From Eubacteriales bacterium (GTDB lineage: Bacteria > Bacillota > Clostridia > Lachnospirales > Lachnospiraceae): a stretch of DNA of 64,000 nt. The notes under the pieces are model-generated. The model made no database searches and had not been told where the DNA came from. It saw only the letters and a program-made list of their open reading frames with translations. The position numbers were made by a program, and so were the translations under genes. This document shows, one piece after another, positions 44,873-54,759 of this stretch. Position 1 is the stretch's first letter; every line of letters begins with the position of its first letter. The DNA lies in contig JAUNCI010000002.1 of assembly GCA_030526665.1 (NCBI GenBank), forward strand, positions 1 to 64,000, written 5' to 3'.

Positions 44873-46042
44873 ATGAAGGAATACAAGCGTATCAAAGCGC
44901 TGATTTCCCTGGATGCGATCCGGGAAAACTTCGAGAACATGAGAAAAAATATTGACCCGAATACACAGATGATTGCCGTCATCAAGGCCGATGGTTATGG
45001 ACATGGTGCGGTTCAGATCATGAAAATGATTCATGATTATCCATATATCTGGGGATTTGCTGCAGCAACTGCACAGGAGGCACTTGAACTTCGCAAAGCG
45101 GGTGCAAAAAAACCAATCCTTATTTTGGGACTTGTGTTTCAGGAATATATGGAAGAACTGGCAGAACAGGAAATCCGTATTGCGGTAACTTCTTACGAAA
45201 TGGCCTGTCAATATGCGGAGGCAGGAAAACGAATCGGGAAGAAAGTATATATTCATCTTGCTCTCGATACAGGTATGACCCGAATTGGATTTGCAGATCG
45301 TGAAGAAAGTCTTGATGAGATAGGGAAGATTGCGCAGCTGGAAAATCTCGAAATTGAAGGTATGTTTACGCATTTTGCCAGAGCCGATGAATATGATCGT
45401 GCACCGGCTATGGTGCAGCTTGCACGCTATACTCGTTTTGCTGATGCACTCGAAAACAGAGGGGTACGTCTTCCAATACGTCATTGTTCCAATAGTGCCG
45501 GTATTATACGTGTTTCGGAAGCAAACTTAAATATCGTTCGTGCCGGAATTACAATTTATGGTATTTATCCATCTGATGAAGTAGAAAAAGACATTGTGCC
45601 GATGAAGCCGGCGATGTCCCTGCTAAGCCATGTATCTTACGTGAAAAAGGTACCTGCCGGTGTTCAGATCAGTTACGGAGGAACATTTGTGACGAAGCGT
45701 GACTCTGTGATTGCAACGATTCCGGTTGGATATGCGGACGGATATCCGAGACTGTTATCTAACAAAGGATGGGTACTGATTCATAGTCAGAAGGCACCGA
45801 TATGCGGTCGTGTCTGTATGGACCAGTTTATGGTAGATGTAACGGATATTCCCGATGTAAAAGCAGAGGATGAAGTTATCCTGATGGGCAAATCCGGTGA
45901 TGAAGAGATTACAGTGGATCTGCTTGGCGAATTGTCTGGCAGATTTCCATATGAATTTGTCTGTGATATCGGAAAACGTGTACCTCGTCTTTATATTCAG
46001 AATGGTAAAATTGTAGCAGAATCGACACATTTTGGCTTCTGA
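44873..46042 (+). CDS. alr: Alanine racemase
   Basis: The 389-residue PLP enzyme has the Schiff-base Lys38 in AVIKADGYGHG and the second catalytic Tyr268 in ISYGGTFV. RHCSNSAGI and GRVCMDQFMVDVT are also present. It makes D-alanine for peptidoglycan. GAGGAG lies upstream within the nnr end, so the pair is probably one transcript. Confidence 0.95.
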   Translation: MKEYKRIKALISLDAIRENFENMRKNIDPNTQMIAVIKADGYGHGAVQIMKMIHDYPYIWGFAAATAQEALELRKAGAKKPILILGLVFQEYMEELAEQEIRIAVTSYEMACQYAEAGKRIGKKVYIHLALDTGMTRIGFADREESLDEIGKIAQLENLEIEGMFTHFARADEYDRAPAMVQLARYTRFADALENRGVRLPIRHCSNSAGIIRVSEANLNIVRAGITIYGIYPSDEVEKDIVPMKPAMSLLSHVSYVKKVPAGVQISYGGTFVTKRDSVIATIPVGYADGYPRLLSNKGWVLIHSQKAPICGRVCMDQFMVDVTDIPDVKAEDEVILMGKSGDEEITVDLLGELSGRFPYEFVCDIGKRVPRLYIQNGKIVAESTHFGF

Positions 46043-46102
46043 TATATCAGCTGTATTCCGTTTGAAACGAGATGCCAAAACAGTAAAGAATAAGTCGTTG
46101 CC

Positions 46103-46131
46103 TTGACGAAAGAAATGGAAAGTGTTATATT
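46103..46131 (+). promoter_or_regulatory. Promoter of the CBS-domain gene
   Basis: TTGACG (46103-46108), 17-nt spacer, TATATT (46126-46131); AAGGAG precedes the ATG. Confidence 0.7.
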
Positions 46132-46170
46132 TTTTCAGTGATTTTATGATATAAAGGAGCTATTAAAAAT

Positions 46171-47031
46171 ATGGACGATGATAGTCAGAAAACCCATTGG
46201 TTAACAAAAATGAAAGATCTCTTTGGGGGCGGGCTAAATCAGAATTCAGATTCTATGACAGAAAAAGAAATTCTGTCGATGGTTGACGAAGCGCATGAAC
46301 AAGGTGTAATCGAAGAAAACGAAGCGGAGATGATTCAGAACATTATGACATTCGGTGATACGGATGCACATGATATTATGACTCATCGAAAAGATATCGT
46401 CGCATTCGAAGATACGGTAACCCTTCAGGAAGTAATTGATCGAATGTTCGAAGAAGGATATTCGCGTTACCCGGTTTATCAGGAAAGCATTGATAATATC
46501 ATAGGTATTATTCATTATAAAGATGCTTTGAAATTTTATACAAAAAATGCCTGGGCGAAATTTAAAACACTTCAGGAACTGCCTGGATTAATTCGACAGG
46601 TTGCTTATATTCCCGAAACGAGAGCAATTGCTGATCTGATTCGTGCCATGCAGGCCAAAAAAGTTCATATGGCAGTAGTAATCGATGAATACGGACAGAC
46701 AGCCGGTCTTGTCTGTATGGAAGATATCCTGGAAGAAATCGTCGGAGAAATACAGGATGAGTATGATGACGATGAAATTATGATTCGAAAACAGCGGGAT
46801 AATAGTGTAATGATCGATGGTCTTGCTCAGCTCGAAGATGTACAGGAACGTTTGCAGATCGATTTCGGCGATGTAGATGTTGAAACACTGAATGGATACT
46901 TAACATCGATTCTTGGTCATATTCCGACAGAAGAAGACCTGGATCAGGTGATTTGCGCAAACGGATATCGTTTTACGATTACTTCTCTCGGCGACAAAAC
47001 CATCGGAATGGTGAAAGCGGAAAAAATATAA
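46171..47031 (+). CDS. CorC/HlyC-type CBS-domain protein
   Basis: The 286-residue soluble protein starts with an acidic helical part (EEILSMVDEAHEQGVI-like, EEN). Two CBS domains (about 65-190) follow with DIMTHR, SRYPVY and VIDEYGQTAGLV. A C-terminal transporter-associated domain (about 205-285) closes it. The DUF21 membrane domain of larger hemolysin/CNNM proteins is absent, as in CorC. Such proteins are linked to magnesium or cobalt efflux. The role here is not proven. Confidence 0.8.
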   Translation: MDDDSQKTHWLTKMKDLFGGGLNQNSDSMTEKEILSMVDEAHEQGVIEENEAEMIQNIMTFGDTDAHDIMTHRKDIVAFEDTVTLQEVIDRMFEEGYSRYPVYQESIDNIIGIIHYKDALKFYTKNAWAKFKTLQELPGLIRQVAYIPETRAIADLIRAMQAKKVHMAVVIDEYGQTAGLVCMEDILEEIVGEIQDEYDDDEIMIRKQRDNSVMIDGLAQLEDVQERLQIDFGDVDVETLNGYLTSILGHIPTEEDLDQVICANGYRFTITSLGDKTIGMVKAEKI

Positions 47032-47123
47032 ATTATATATTTTTTAAACGATTCCAAATAGCAGCATTATATTTAAACTTATTAATAATATAAAATAGAA
47101 ATCAAAGACAAAGGAGATATAAT

Positions 47124-47852
47124 ATGTCAGGACATTCAAAGTTTGCAAATATTAAGCATAAGAAAGAGAAAAACGATGCGAAAAAAGGTAAAATCTTTAC
47201 CGTAATCGGTCGTGAAATCGTTATGGCTGTAAAAGCCGGCGGTCCGGATCCAAGCAACAACGGTAAGCTTCGTGATGTTATCGCAAAAGCAAAAGCAAAC
47301 AATATGCCAAATGATACAATTGAACGTGGTATCAAAAAAGCTGCAGGTGCTGATTCTGCTGATAACTACGAAAAAATCGTATACGAAGGCTATGGACCAA
47401 AAGGTGTTGCAATTATCGTTGAAACACTTACCGACAACAAAAATCGTACAGCCGGAAATGTAAGAAGTGCATTTACAAAAGGCTATGGAAGTATTGGAAC
47501 ACCGGGATGTGTTTCTTTCATGTTCGATGAAAAAGGACAGATTATCATTGATAAAGAAGAATGTGAAATGGATGCGGATGAGCTTATGATGCTTGCTCTT
47601 GATGCAGGTGCAGAAGACTTCGTTGAAGAAGAAGATAGCTATGAAGTTCTCACTTCACCGGATGATTTTGGTGCAGTTCGTGAAGCTCTGGAAAAAGAAG
47701 GCGTTCCGCTTCTGGAAGCAGAAGTTGCAATGATCCCACAGACATATGTAGAGCTTACCAGTGAACAGGATATCAAGGATCTGAACAAAACTCTGGATTT
47801 GCTTGATGACGATGATGACGTAACAAATGTTTGGCATAACTGGGATGAATAA
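47124..47852 (+). CDS. yebC: YebC/PmpR-family regulatory protein
   Basis: The 242-residue protein opens with the universal family start [16 protein letters not shown] and has [22 protein letters not shown] and [17 protein letters not shown] follows. YebC proteins bind DNA or ribosomes; recent work links members to helping ribosomes through proline-rich stretches. AAGGAG is 7 nt upstream. Monocistronic. Confidence 0.93.
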   Translation: MSGHSKFANIKHKKEKNDAKKGKIFTVIGREIVMAVKAGGPDPSNNGKLRDVIAKAKANNMPNDTIERGIKKAAGADSADNYEKIVYEGYGPKGVAIIVETLTDNKNRTAGNVRSAFTKGYGSIGTPGCVSFMFDEKGQIIIDKEECEMDADELMMLALDAGAEDFVEEEDSYEVLTSPDDFGAVREALEKEGVPLLEAEVAMIPQTYVELTSEQDIKDLNKTLDLLDDDDDVTNVWHNWDE

Positions 47853-47887
47853 TTTTAAAGATAATTTGTCATTAAGTTGCAAAACAA

Positions 47888-47916
47888 TTGATAATAAGGC
47901 CAAACAATGTTAAAAT
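47888..47916 (+). promoter_or_regulatory. nfnAB promoter
   Basis: TTGATA (47888-47893), 17-nt spacer, TAAAAT (47911-47916). Confidence 0.55.
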
Positions 47917-47924
47917 TATATAAA

Positions 47925-47959
47925 TATGTATGTTACGTCAGGTAAAAAGTACATACATA
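47925..47959 (+). other. Stem-loop at the nfnAB transcript start
   Basis: TATGTATGT (47925-47933) and ACATACATA (47951-47959) form a perfect 9-bp inverted repeat with a 17-nt loop, at the predicted start of transcription. It may be an operator or a 5' stabilising stem. Confidence 0.45.
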
Positions 47960-48002
47960 AAAAACACAAAAAATGATGTTTTTTCAGGAGAGGAGAGATG
48001 AT

Positions 48003-48890
48003 ATGTATAAGATCTTAAGAGCAGAAATGCTTGCTTCCAACATCTATCTCATGGATGTAGAAGCACCGCGTGTTGCAGAAAACTGCCAGCCGGGACAATT
48101 TGTAATCGTTAAACTTGATGAAAAAGGTGAAAGAATTCCTCTTACAATCTGTGACTATGATAGAGAAAAAGGAACGATCACTATCGTATTCCAGCCTATC
48201 GGAGCATCTACAAATAAATTTGCTGCATTAAAAGCAGGAGATTCATTCCGTGATTTCGTTGGACCACTTGGATGTCCTTCTGAGCTCGTTACAGATGATC
48301 TCGAAGAAGTGAAAAAGAAAAAAATCCTTTTCGTTGGCGGCGGTGTTGGTACAGCTCCTGTATATCCTCAGGTTAAATGGCTCCATGAACATGGAATTGA
48401 CGCTGATGTAATTATCGGTTCCAAAACAAAAGATCTTTTGATTCTCGAAAAAGAAATGGAAGCTGTTGCAGGAAATTATTATCCATGTACAGACGATGGT
48501 TCTTATGGTCATGCAGGTATGGTTACAACTATGATCGAAGAACTTGTAGAAAAAGGAAATAAATACGATGTTTGTATCGCAATCGGTCCAATGATCATGA
48601 TGAAATTCTGTTGTCTGATGACAAAGAAACTTGGCATTCCTACAATTGTAAGTATGAACCCGATCATGGTTGATGGTACAGGTATGTGTGGTGCATGTCG
48701 TCTGATCGTAGGTGATGAAATTAAATTTGCCTGCGTAGATGGACCTGAATTTGACGGACATCTCGTTGACTTTGATAACGCAATGAAGAGACAGCAGACA
48801 TATAAGACAGCTGAAGGCCGCGCTATGCTGAAGTTACAGGAAGGTGACACACATCACGGCGGATGTGGCAATTGTGGAGGTGACAAATAA
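48003..48890 (+). CDS. nfnA: NADH-dependent ferredoxin:NADP+ oxidoreductase, small subunit
   Basis: I chose ATG 48003 because of the GAGAGGAGAG ribosome site. The 295-residue protein has an FAD-binding part (PGQFVIVKLDEKGERIPLT), an NAD-binding part (FVGGGVGTAPVYPQ) and a C-terminal 2Fe-2S Cys cluster (MCGACR, FACVDGPEFDGH). With NfnB it couples NADH and reduced ferredoxin oxidation to NADP+ reduction by electron bifurcation. The pair could also be annotated as sulfide dehydrogenase or glutamate synthase-like; the Clostridia context and NifJ favour Nfn. Confidence 0.88.
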   Translation: MYKILRAEMLASNIYLMDVEAPRVAENCQPGQFVIVKLDEKGERIPLTICDYDREKGTITIVFQPIGASTNKFAALKAGDSFRDFVGPLGCPSELVTDDLEEVKKKKILFVGGGVGTAPVYPQVKWLHEHGIDADVIIGSKTKDLLILEKEMEAVAGNYYPCTDDGSYGHAGMVTTMIEELVEKGNKYDVCIAIGPMIMMKFCCLMTKKLGIPTIVSMNPIMVDGTGMCGACRLIVGDEIKFACVDGPEFDGHLVDFDNAMKRQQTYKTAEGRAMLKLQEGDTHHGGCGNCGGDK

Positions 48891-50281
48891 TGGCAGTTGA
48901 CGTATTAAAAAGAATTCCTGTAAGAGAACAGGATCCAAAGGTTAGAGCGACAAACTTCGATGAAGTTTGCTATGGATATAACAAAGAAGAAGCAATGGAT
49001 GAAGCAAGCCGTTGTCTTGGATGTAAAAAAGCAAAATGTATCGAAGGATGTCCGGTATCCATCAACATTCCTGCATTTATCGCTGAAGTAAAAGAAGGAA
49101 ATTTCGAAGCTGCATATGATGTTATCGGATTATCTTCTGCACTTCCTGCTATCTGCGGTCGTGTTTGTCCGCAGGAGTCACAGTGTGAAAGCCGTTGTAT
49201 CCGTGGTATCAAAGGCGAAGCCGTTTCTATCGGTAAACTGGAAAGATTCGTTGCAGATTATGCCCTGGAAAACAACATTATGCCGAAAAAAGCAGAAGTG
49301 AAAAACGGACATAAAGTTGCTGTTATCGGTTCCGGTCCTTCCGGTCTTACATGTGCCGGTGACCTTGCAAAACTTGGATATGATGTAACTGTATTTGAAG
49401 CACTTCACGAACTTGGCGGTGTACTTGCTTATGGTATTCCGGAATTCCGTCTTCCAAAACAGAAAGTTGTAGCAAAAGAAATTGACAAAGTTAAAGAACT
49501 TGGCGTTAAATTCGAAACAAACGTAATCATTGGTAAATCTACAACGATCGATCAGCTTCTTGAAGAAGAAAAATTTGAAGCTATCTTTATCGGATCCGGT
49601 GCAGGACTTCCAATGTTTATGGGTATCCCTGGAGAGACAGCAAACGGTGTATTCTCTGCAAATGAATACCTGACAAGAAGCAACCTTATGAAAGCTTTCA
49701 ATCCGGAATACGATACACCTATTTCAGCAGGCACAAAAGTTTGTGTTGTTGGTGGTGGTAACGTAGCTATGGATGCAGCCAGAACAGCACTTCGTCTTGG
49801 CGCTGAAGTACACGTTGTATATCGTCGTAGCGAAGCTGAACTTCCGGCACGTGTGGAAGAAGTTCATCATGCAAAAGAAGAAGGAATTATCTTCGATCTT
49901 CTTACAAACCCTACAGAAATCCTTGTTAATGAAGCAGGATGGGTAGCCGGTATGAAATGCGTGAAGATGGAACTTGGTGAGCCGGATGCATCAGGCAGAA
50001 GACGTCCTGTAGCAGTTCCTGGTTCTGAGTTTGTAATTGACTGTGATACCGTTATCATGTCACTTGGAACATCTCCAAACCCATTGATTTCTTCAACAAC
50101 AGCCGGTCTTGATGTAAACAAGAGAAGATGTATCGTTGCATCTGAAGAAAATGGTCAGACAAGTAAAGCTGCTGTATTCGCAGGCGGTGATGCTGTAACA
50201 GGTGCTGCTACAGTTATCCTTGCTATGGGTGCAGGAAAAGCCGGTGCAAAAGGAATTCATGAATTTCTTTCTGCAAAATAA
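48890..50281 (+). CDS. nfnB: NADH-dependent ferredoxin:NADP+ oxidoreductase, large subunit
   Basis: The 463-residue protein has an N-terminal Fe-S domain (CLGCKKAKCIEGCPV and CGRVCPQESQCESRC) and two dinucleotide-binding motifs: GSGPSGLTCAGDL for FAD and GGGNVAMDAARTA for NADPH. This is the GltD-like architecture; it is often labelled glutamate synthase (NADPH), homotetrameric. The start overlaps the nfnA stop by one base. Codon use is biased as in nifJ, suggesting high expression. Confidence 0.88.
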   Translation: MAVDVLKRIPVREQDPKVRATNFDEVCYGYNKEEAMDEASRCLGCKKAKCIEGCPVSINIPAFIAEVKEGNFEAAYDVIGLSSALPAICGRVCPQESQCESRCIRGIKGEAVSIGKLERFVADYALENNIMPKKAEVKNGHKVAVIGSGPSGLTCAGDLAKLGYDVTVFEALHELGGVLAYGIPEFRLPKQKVVAKEIDKVKELGVKFETNVIIGKSTTIDQLLEEEKFEAIFIGSGAGLPMFMGIPGETANGVFSANEYLTRSNLMKAFNPEYDTPISAGTKVCVVGGGNVAMDAARTALRLGAEVHVVYRRSEAELPARVEEVHHAKEEGIIFDLLTNPTEILVNEAGWVAGMKCVKMELGEPDASGRRRPVAVPGSEFVIDCDTVIMSLGTSPNPLISSTTAGLDVNKRRCIVASEENGQTSKAAVFAGGDAVTGAATVILAMGAGKAGAKGIHEFLSAK

Positions 50282-50332
50282 AAAAATAATATATTCAATC
50301 GTTGATTTAATATAGTTATCAGATATCATTTC

Positions 50333-50365
50333 ATCCCCCATGTTTATGCATGGGGGATTTTCTTG
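50333..50365 (+). terminator. nfnAB terminator
   Basis: A perfect 10-bp stem ATCCCCCATG/CATGGGGGAT (50333-50342 with 50349-50358) is followed by TTTTCTT. Confidence 0.85.
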
Positions 50366-50391
50366 TTCACTCTTGACAGATGTGATATAAT
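50363..50391 (+). promoter_or_regulatory. uppP promoter
   Basis: TTGTTC (50363-50368), 17-nt spacer, TATAAT (50386-50391). Its position rules out the GTG at 50401 as the start of the next gene. Confidence 0.6.
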
Positions 50392-50433
50392 ATTTAGTTA
50401 GTGAACATTGTTTTCTCAGAAAGGGAAGTACCT

Positions 50434-51315
50434 ATGTCAGGATTATTTGCTATATTTGCCGGTGTGATTCAAGGCTTGCTTGAAGTATTTCCGGTAAGCA
50501 GTTTTGGTCATATTATTGTATTGGCATCCTTTATGGATATCGAGATCGTAGGAGGTGTGTTGTTTGAAAGCATGCTTCATTTAGGCTCTATGGTCGCAAT
50601 TATTTTATATTTCAAAAAAGATTTCAAAAAAATAGGGGAAGAGTTTATTGGTTTATGTCTTGATATTTTTAATAACATCATGAAATTTATCAAGAATAAG
50701 CGTACAGGTTCTCATTATGCATATAATGATCTTACTTCGGGAACATACCGCAGATCTACGATATTATTTTTGATTTCGATGCTTCCAACTATGATTCTGG
50801 GATTTACGGCCAGAAGAATTGTGGCATATTGTTCTGCTTCTACGGTAATGACAGGAATCGGATTTTTACTTACAGCAGTATTTCTGATCGTTATCGACTT
50901 TAGTAAGGTGGGAGGCAAAAAAACACCACAGCTTGTATCTAATGCAGATGCATTGTGGATCGGTATCATGCAGGGGATTTCTGTATTTCCGGGAGTATCC
51001 AGACTTGGGCTTACGGTTGGAACAGGATTGCTCTGTGGATTTAATTTGAAATTCGCATTCAAGTATTCTTATATGTTAAGTGTTCCGGCTATTTTTGGAG
51101 CGGTTCTTTCGCAACTGGTACATTTTGGCGGTGCGGACATGGACTTTGGGATTATCTTGTTCATACTAGTAGGAACCATTGTTGCCGGAATTACGACTTA
51201 CACGGTGATACGATCTTTCATGAGAATCGTACAGAATGTAAAACTCAGAATATTTGCATTTTATTGTTTCATTATTGGTCTGTTTGTCTTATTCAGACAT
51301 TATGGAGCTTTATAG
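50434..51315 (+). CDS. uppP: Undecaprenyl-diphosphatase, divergent UppP/BacA
   Basis: I chose ATG 50434 (AAGGGAAG upstream), which gives 293 residues with about eight membrane helices. The two signature loops are present but altered: QGLLEVFPVSSFGH (Gln and Glu kept, the usual SSTGH reads SSFGH) and FPGVSRLGLT (the usual PGxSRSGAT, Ser-Arg and Thr kept). It recycles the lipid carrier of cell-wall synthesis and can give bacitracin tolerance. Activity is likely, given that the His and Arg are kept. Confidence 0.82.
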   Translation: MSGLFAIFAGVIQGLLEVFPVSSFGHIIVLASFMDIEIVGGVLFESMLHLGSMVAIILYFKKDFKKIGEEFIGLCLDIFNNIMKFIKNKRTGSHYAYNDLTSGTYRRSTILFLISMLPTMILGFTARRIVAYCSASTVMTGIGFLLTAVFLIVIDFSKVGGKKTPQLVSNADALWIGIMQGISVFPGVSRLGLTVGTGLLCGFNLKFAFKYSYMLSVPAIFGAVLSQLVHFGGADMDFGIILFILVGTIVAGITTYTVIRSFMRIVQNVKLRIFAFYCFIIGLFVLFRHYGAL

Positions 51316-51324
51316 ATAGAGGAG

Positions 51325-51342
51325 AAGTCTGTCTTCGGACTT
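51325..51342 (+). other. Small hairpin before ftsK
   Basis: AAGTCTG (51325-51331) pairs with CGGACTT (51336-51342), with a TCTT loop. No T-run follows, so termination is unlikely. Confidence 0.35.
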
Positions 51343-51388
51343 AACCTGAATTTTAAATAGAAGTTTTTATTTGAGAGGGGAATTATTT

Positions 51389-54250
51389 ATGGCATCAACT
51401 CGAAAAAAATCGAGTAATCAAAGATCAAAGAAAGATGATTCTTTTGTTAACGGTTTTCAGACTGAGATTATCTTACTGATTATATTTGCAGCCTGTGTGA
51501 TTATGATGGTAAGTGTTTTGGGAATGGGAGGTACCGTTGGCGTTGCAATCCGAAACTTTTTGTTTGGCACAATGGGTGTGCTGGCATATCTTTTTCCTAT
51601 TCTGATCTTTATTGGTTTCGGATTTATTCTTTCCAATCGTACAAATATAGTTGCATATAAAAAGCTGCTGGCATCAATTGTTTTGTTTATATTTCTTTGT
51701 GCTTTTTTGCAGCTTGCAATGGAAGGGTTTTCAAACAGTACAATGCTCGCAGATTATTATGATCTCAGTGCGGCTTATTATACCGGCGGCGGAGTCATCG
51801 GCGGAGCAATCTGTATGACAATTACTTCCTGGCTCGGTTTATTTTGCAGTTATGTAATTTATATTCTCGTAATTGTAATCTGTCTGATTTTGATCACTCA
51901 GAAATCATTTTTCTCTTTTATCAATAAGGTTGTTCAGTCTATCAATGAGTCTGCCAGAAACAGACATGAACAGTATATGGAAAGACAGCCGGAAAGAGAT
52001 GAACGTCGTGAATTAAAAAAACAACAGCGTCAGCTTCAGAGACAGCGAAAGGAAGCAGAGCGTACACGCAGACTTCGTGAAAAAATTGAAGAGGAACGAA
52101 TACTTGCTGAAGATTCCGATGATTTTAGGGAAGAAAAAATTGCCGGAAAACAGAAAGCGAAAGCACAGTCGAAAAACAAGTTAAATCGCAAAACAAAAAA
52201 AGCAGAAGTAAAAAAACCTGCATTTCTGGAAGGCACTAAATTGGAACCCAGAACAGAAGATGCTGCTTCAAATGGTGCTGAGGTAATTGAACCGCTAACC
52301 GAAGACCAGGATGAAGAGTTTTATGATGAAACAACGGATATTTCAACGTTAAGCGTAGATACAAAAGAGACAAATCAGGGACAATTGGAATTTAAGATTC
52401 ACAGATCTGCACCGGCTGAATATGTTGAAGAGCCGATTGAGGAATCTTATAACGAACCGGTTAACGAATTATATGTGGAATCGTATGAAGAGTCGCAGGA
52501 AGAACCATTTATAGAAACTACATCGTCTCAGATCGTATCTGAACCGCAGCCTGAAGAAGTGATTCCGGCTTATGCCGAAGAGAGTTTTAAGCCTGTACAG
52601 GAAACTTCAAGAGGGATATCTGCAGTTCAGAAATCGGTGGAAGTAAGTCCGGAACCAATAGCAGAAGTGCAGGAACAGCCTGCACAGACAAGACAGCCTT
52701 CCAAGAATCCGAAATCTTCTGCTGCAGAAATCAGTTCCGGAATTAAAAATATACAACATGAAATAGAAGACAAAGATGTACCGGAAAAACCATATGTCTA
52801 TCCTCCGTTAAATCTTATGAAGAGAGGAGATCGACAGGCACAGGGAGACTCGGATGAATATCTGAAAAAAACGGCAATGAAGCTGCAGGAGGTTCTTCGA
52901 ACATTTAACGTAAATGTAACCGTAACAAATGTCAGCTGTGGTCCAACCGTTACACGATTTGAATTACAGCCGGAAATGGGTGTAAAGGTCAGCAAGATTC
53001 TGAGCCTTGCCGATGATATTAAATTGAATCTGGCAACACCGGATATTCGTATTGAAGCACCGATTCCGGGAAAAGCTGCCGTGGGTATTGAGGTTCCGAA
53101 CAAAACCGTCAGTGCCGTTGTTCTGCGTGACCTTCTGGAATCGCAGGAATTCAAAAATGCACCATCGAAACTTTCCTTTGCCGTTGGTAAAGATATTGCC
53201 GGTAAAGTAGTAGTGGCAGATATAGCAAAAATGCCGCATTTACTAATTGCCGGAGCAACAGGATCCGGTAAATCGGTATGTATCAATACACTGATCATCA
53301 GTATCCTGTATAAGGCTTCGCCAAAAGAAGTAAAACTGATCATGATCGACCCGAAGGTTGTAGAGCTGAGTGTATACAATGGTATTCCTCACCTGCTGAT
53401 TCCGGTTGTTACCGATCCAAAGAAAGCCTCCGGTGCTTTAAACTGGGCTGTTAATGAAATGACATCGCGTTATAACACTTTTGCGGAATATCATGTACGA
53501 AATCTCGCAGAATATAACAAAAAAATCGATCAGCTTCCGGAAGTTGAAGGCGAGAAAAAACCGGAAAAATTACCGCAGATCGTCATTATTGTAGACGAGC
53601 TTGCCGATTTGATGATGGTTGCTCCAGGCGAAGTCGAAGATGCAATTTGCCGACTTGCTCAGCTTGCCAGAGCGGCAGGTATTCATTTGATTATTGCTAC
53701 ACAGAGACCATCCGTAAATGTCATTACCGGTCTCATTAAAGCCAATATGCCATCGCGTATTGCATTCTCTGTTTCACAGGGGGTAGATTCCAGAACGATT
53801 TTGGATATGAATGGTGCAGAGAAACTGCTTGGTAAAGGCGACATGCTATTCTATCCACAGGGATACCAGAAACCGGCCAGATTGCAGGGCGCATTTGTTC
53901 CGGATGAGGAAGTCAGTGATATTGCGCAGTTTTTATCAAACAAAAATCCAATCGTGGGTCATAATGATGAAATCGTGAAACAGATCAACAGTGCTTCCTT
54001 TGGCAGCAGTGCTGCGGGCGGAGCAGATGATTATGATGCGCTGTTTGTTGATGCAGGTAAATTTATTATTCAAAAAGATAAAGCCTCTATCGGTATGCTG
54101 CAGCGTATGTTTAAAATCGGTTTCAATCGTGCCGCTCGTATTATGGACCAGCTTTGTGATGCCGGAGTCGTAGGGCCGGAAGAAGGAACAAAGCCTAGAA
54201 AAGTCATTATGGTGATGGAAGAGTTTGAAAATTTTGTAGAAAATATGTAA
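51389..54250 (+). CDS. ftsK: FtsK/SpoIIIE-family DNA translocase
   Basis: I chose ATG 51389 (GAGAGGGG upstream), which gives 953 residues. There are four membrane helices at the N-terminus (about 25-170), a basic helix, and a long Glu/Pro-rich linker (about 240-470). The RecA-like motor has Walker A GATGSGKSV (about 622-630) and Walker B IVIIVDELADLMM. The gamma winged helix (about 885-950), GMLQRMFKIGFNRAARIMD, recognises KOPS-like DNA. It pumps chromosomal DNA through the division or sporulation septum. FtsK and SpoIIIE cannot be separated by sequence here. Confidence 0.95.
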   Translation: MASTRKKSSNQRSKKDDSFVNGFQTEIILLIIFAACVIMMVSVLGMGGTVGVAIRNFLFGTMGVLAYLFPILIFIGFGFILSNRTNIVAYKKLLASIVLFIFLCAFLQLAMEGFSNSTMLADYYDLSAAYYTGGGVIGGAICMTITSWLGLFCSYVIYILVIVICLILITQKSFFSFINKVVQSINESARNRHEQYMERQPERDERRELKKQQRQLQRQRKEAERTRRLREKIEEERILAEDSDDFREEKIAGKQKAKAQSKNKLNRKTKKAEVKKPAFLEGTKLEPRTEDAASNGAEVIEPLTEDQDEEFYDETTDISTLSVDTKETNQGQLEFKIHRSAPAEYVEEPIEESYNEPVNELYVESYEESQEEPFIETTSSQIVSEPQPEEVIPAYAEESFKPVQETSRGISAVQKSVEVSPEPIAEVQEQPAQTRQPSKNPKSSAAEISSGIKNIQHEIEDKDVPEKPYVYPPLNLMKRGDRQAQGDSDEYLKKTAMKLQEVLRTFNVNVTVTNVSCGPTVTRFELQPEMGVKVSKILSLADDIKLNLATPDIRIEAPIPGKAAVGIEVPNKTVSAVVLRDLLESQEFKNAPSKLSFAVGKDIAGKVVVADIAKMPHLLIAGATGSGKSVCINTLIISILYKASPKEVKLIMIDPKVVELSVYNGIPHLLIPVVTDPKKASGALNWAVNEMTSRYNTFAEYHVRNLAEYNKKIDQLPEVEGEKKPEKLPQIVIIVDELADLMMVAPGEVEDAICRLAQLARAAGIHLIIATQRPSVNVITGLIKANMPSRIAFSVSQGVDSRTILDMNGAEKLLGKGDMLFYPQGYQKPARLQGAFVPDEEVSDIAQFLSNKNPIVGHNDEIVKQINSASFGSSAAGGADDYDALFVDAGKFIIQKDKASIGMLQRMFKIGFNRAARIMDQLCDAGVVGPEEGTKPRKVIMVMEEFENFVENM

Positions 54251-54265
54251 CTTGAAAGAAAAATT

Positions 54266-54745
54266 ATGGAAATCAGAATTCTATCAGTAGGAAAAATAAA
54301 AGAAAAATATTTAAATGCCGGCATTGATGAATATGCAAAGAGATTATCCAGATATTGTAAATTATCTTTTGTACAGGTTCCTGATGAAAAAACTCCTGAT
54401 CATGCTTCGGATGCATTAAATGCGCAGATCAAGCAGACAGAAGGCGTAAGGCTTTTAAAGCATATCAAAGAATCTGATTATGTGATTGCGTTGGCAATTG
54501 ACGGAAAAATGCCGGATTCAGTAGAACTGTCCAAAAAGATTGAAAATCTGGGAATTGCCGGAGAGAGTACGATCGACTTTGTTATTGGCGGTTCACTGGG
54601 GCTTTGTGAGGAAGTTTTAAATCGTGCGGATGAAAAAATTTCTTTTTCAAAGATGACTTTTCCGCATCAGTTAATGCAGATGATTTTACTGGAGCAGATA
54701 TACAGAAGCTTCAGAATTATGAAAAATGAACCTTATCATAAATAA
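54266..54745 (+). CDS. rlmH: 23S rRNA (pseudouridine1915-N3)-methyltransferase
   Basis: The 159-residue SPOUT methyltransferase has the knot segments ALAIDGKMPDS, DFVIGGSLGL and SFSKMTFPHQLMQ. It ends EPYHK, as in all family members. It methylates pseudouridine in helix 69 of 23S rRNA. It is 15 bases after ftsK and 14 before the next gene. Confidence 0.96.
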   Translation: MEIRILSVGKIKEKYLNAGIDEYAKRLSRYCKLSFVQVPDEKTPDHASDALNAQIKQTEGVRLLKHIKESDYVIALAIDGKMPDSVELSKKIENLGIAGESTIDFVIGGSLGLCEEVLNRADEKISFSKMTFPHQLMQMILLEQIYRSFRIMKNEPYHK

Positions 54746-54759
54746 AACGGAGGACATGG

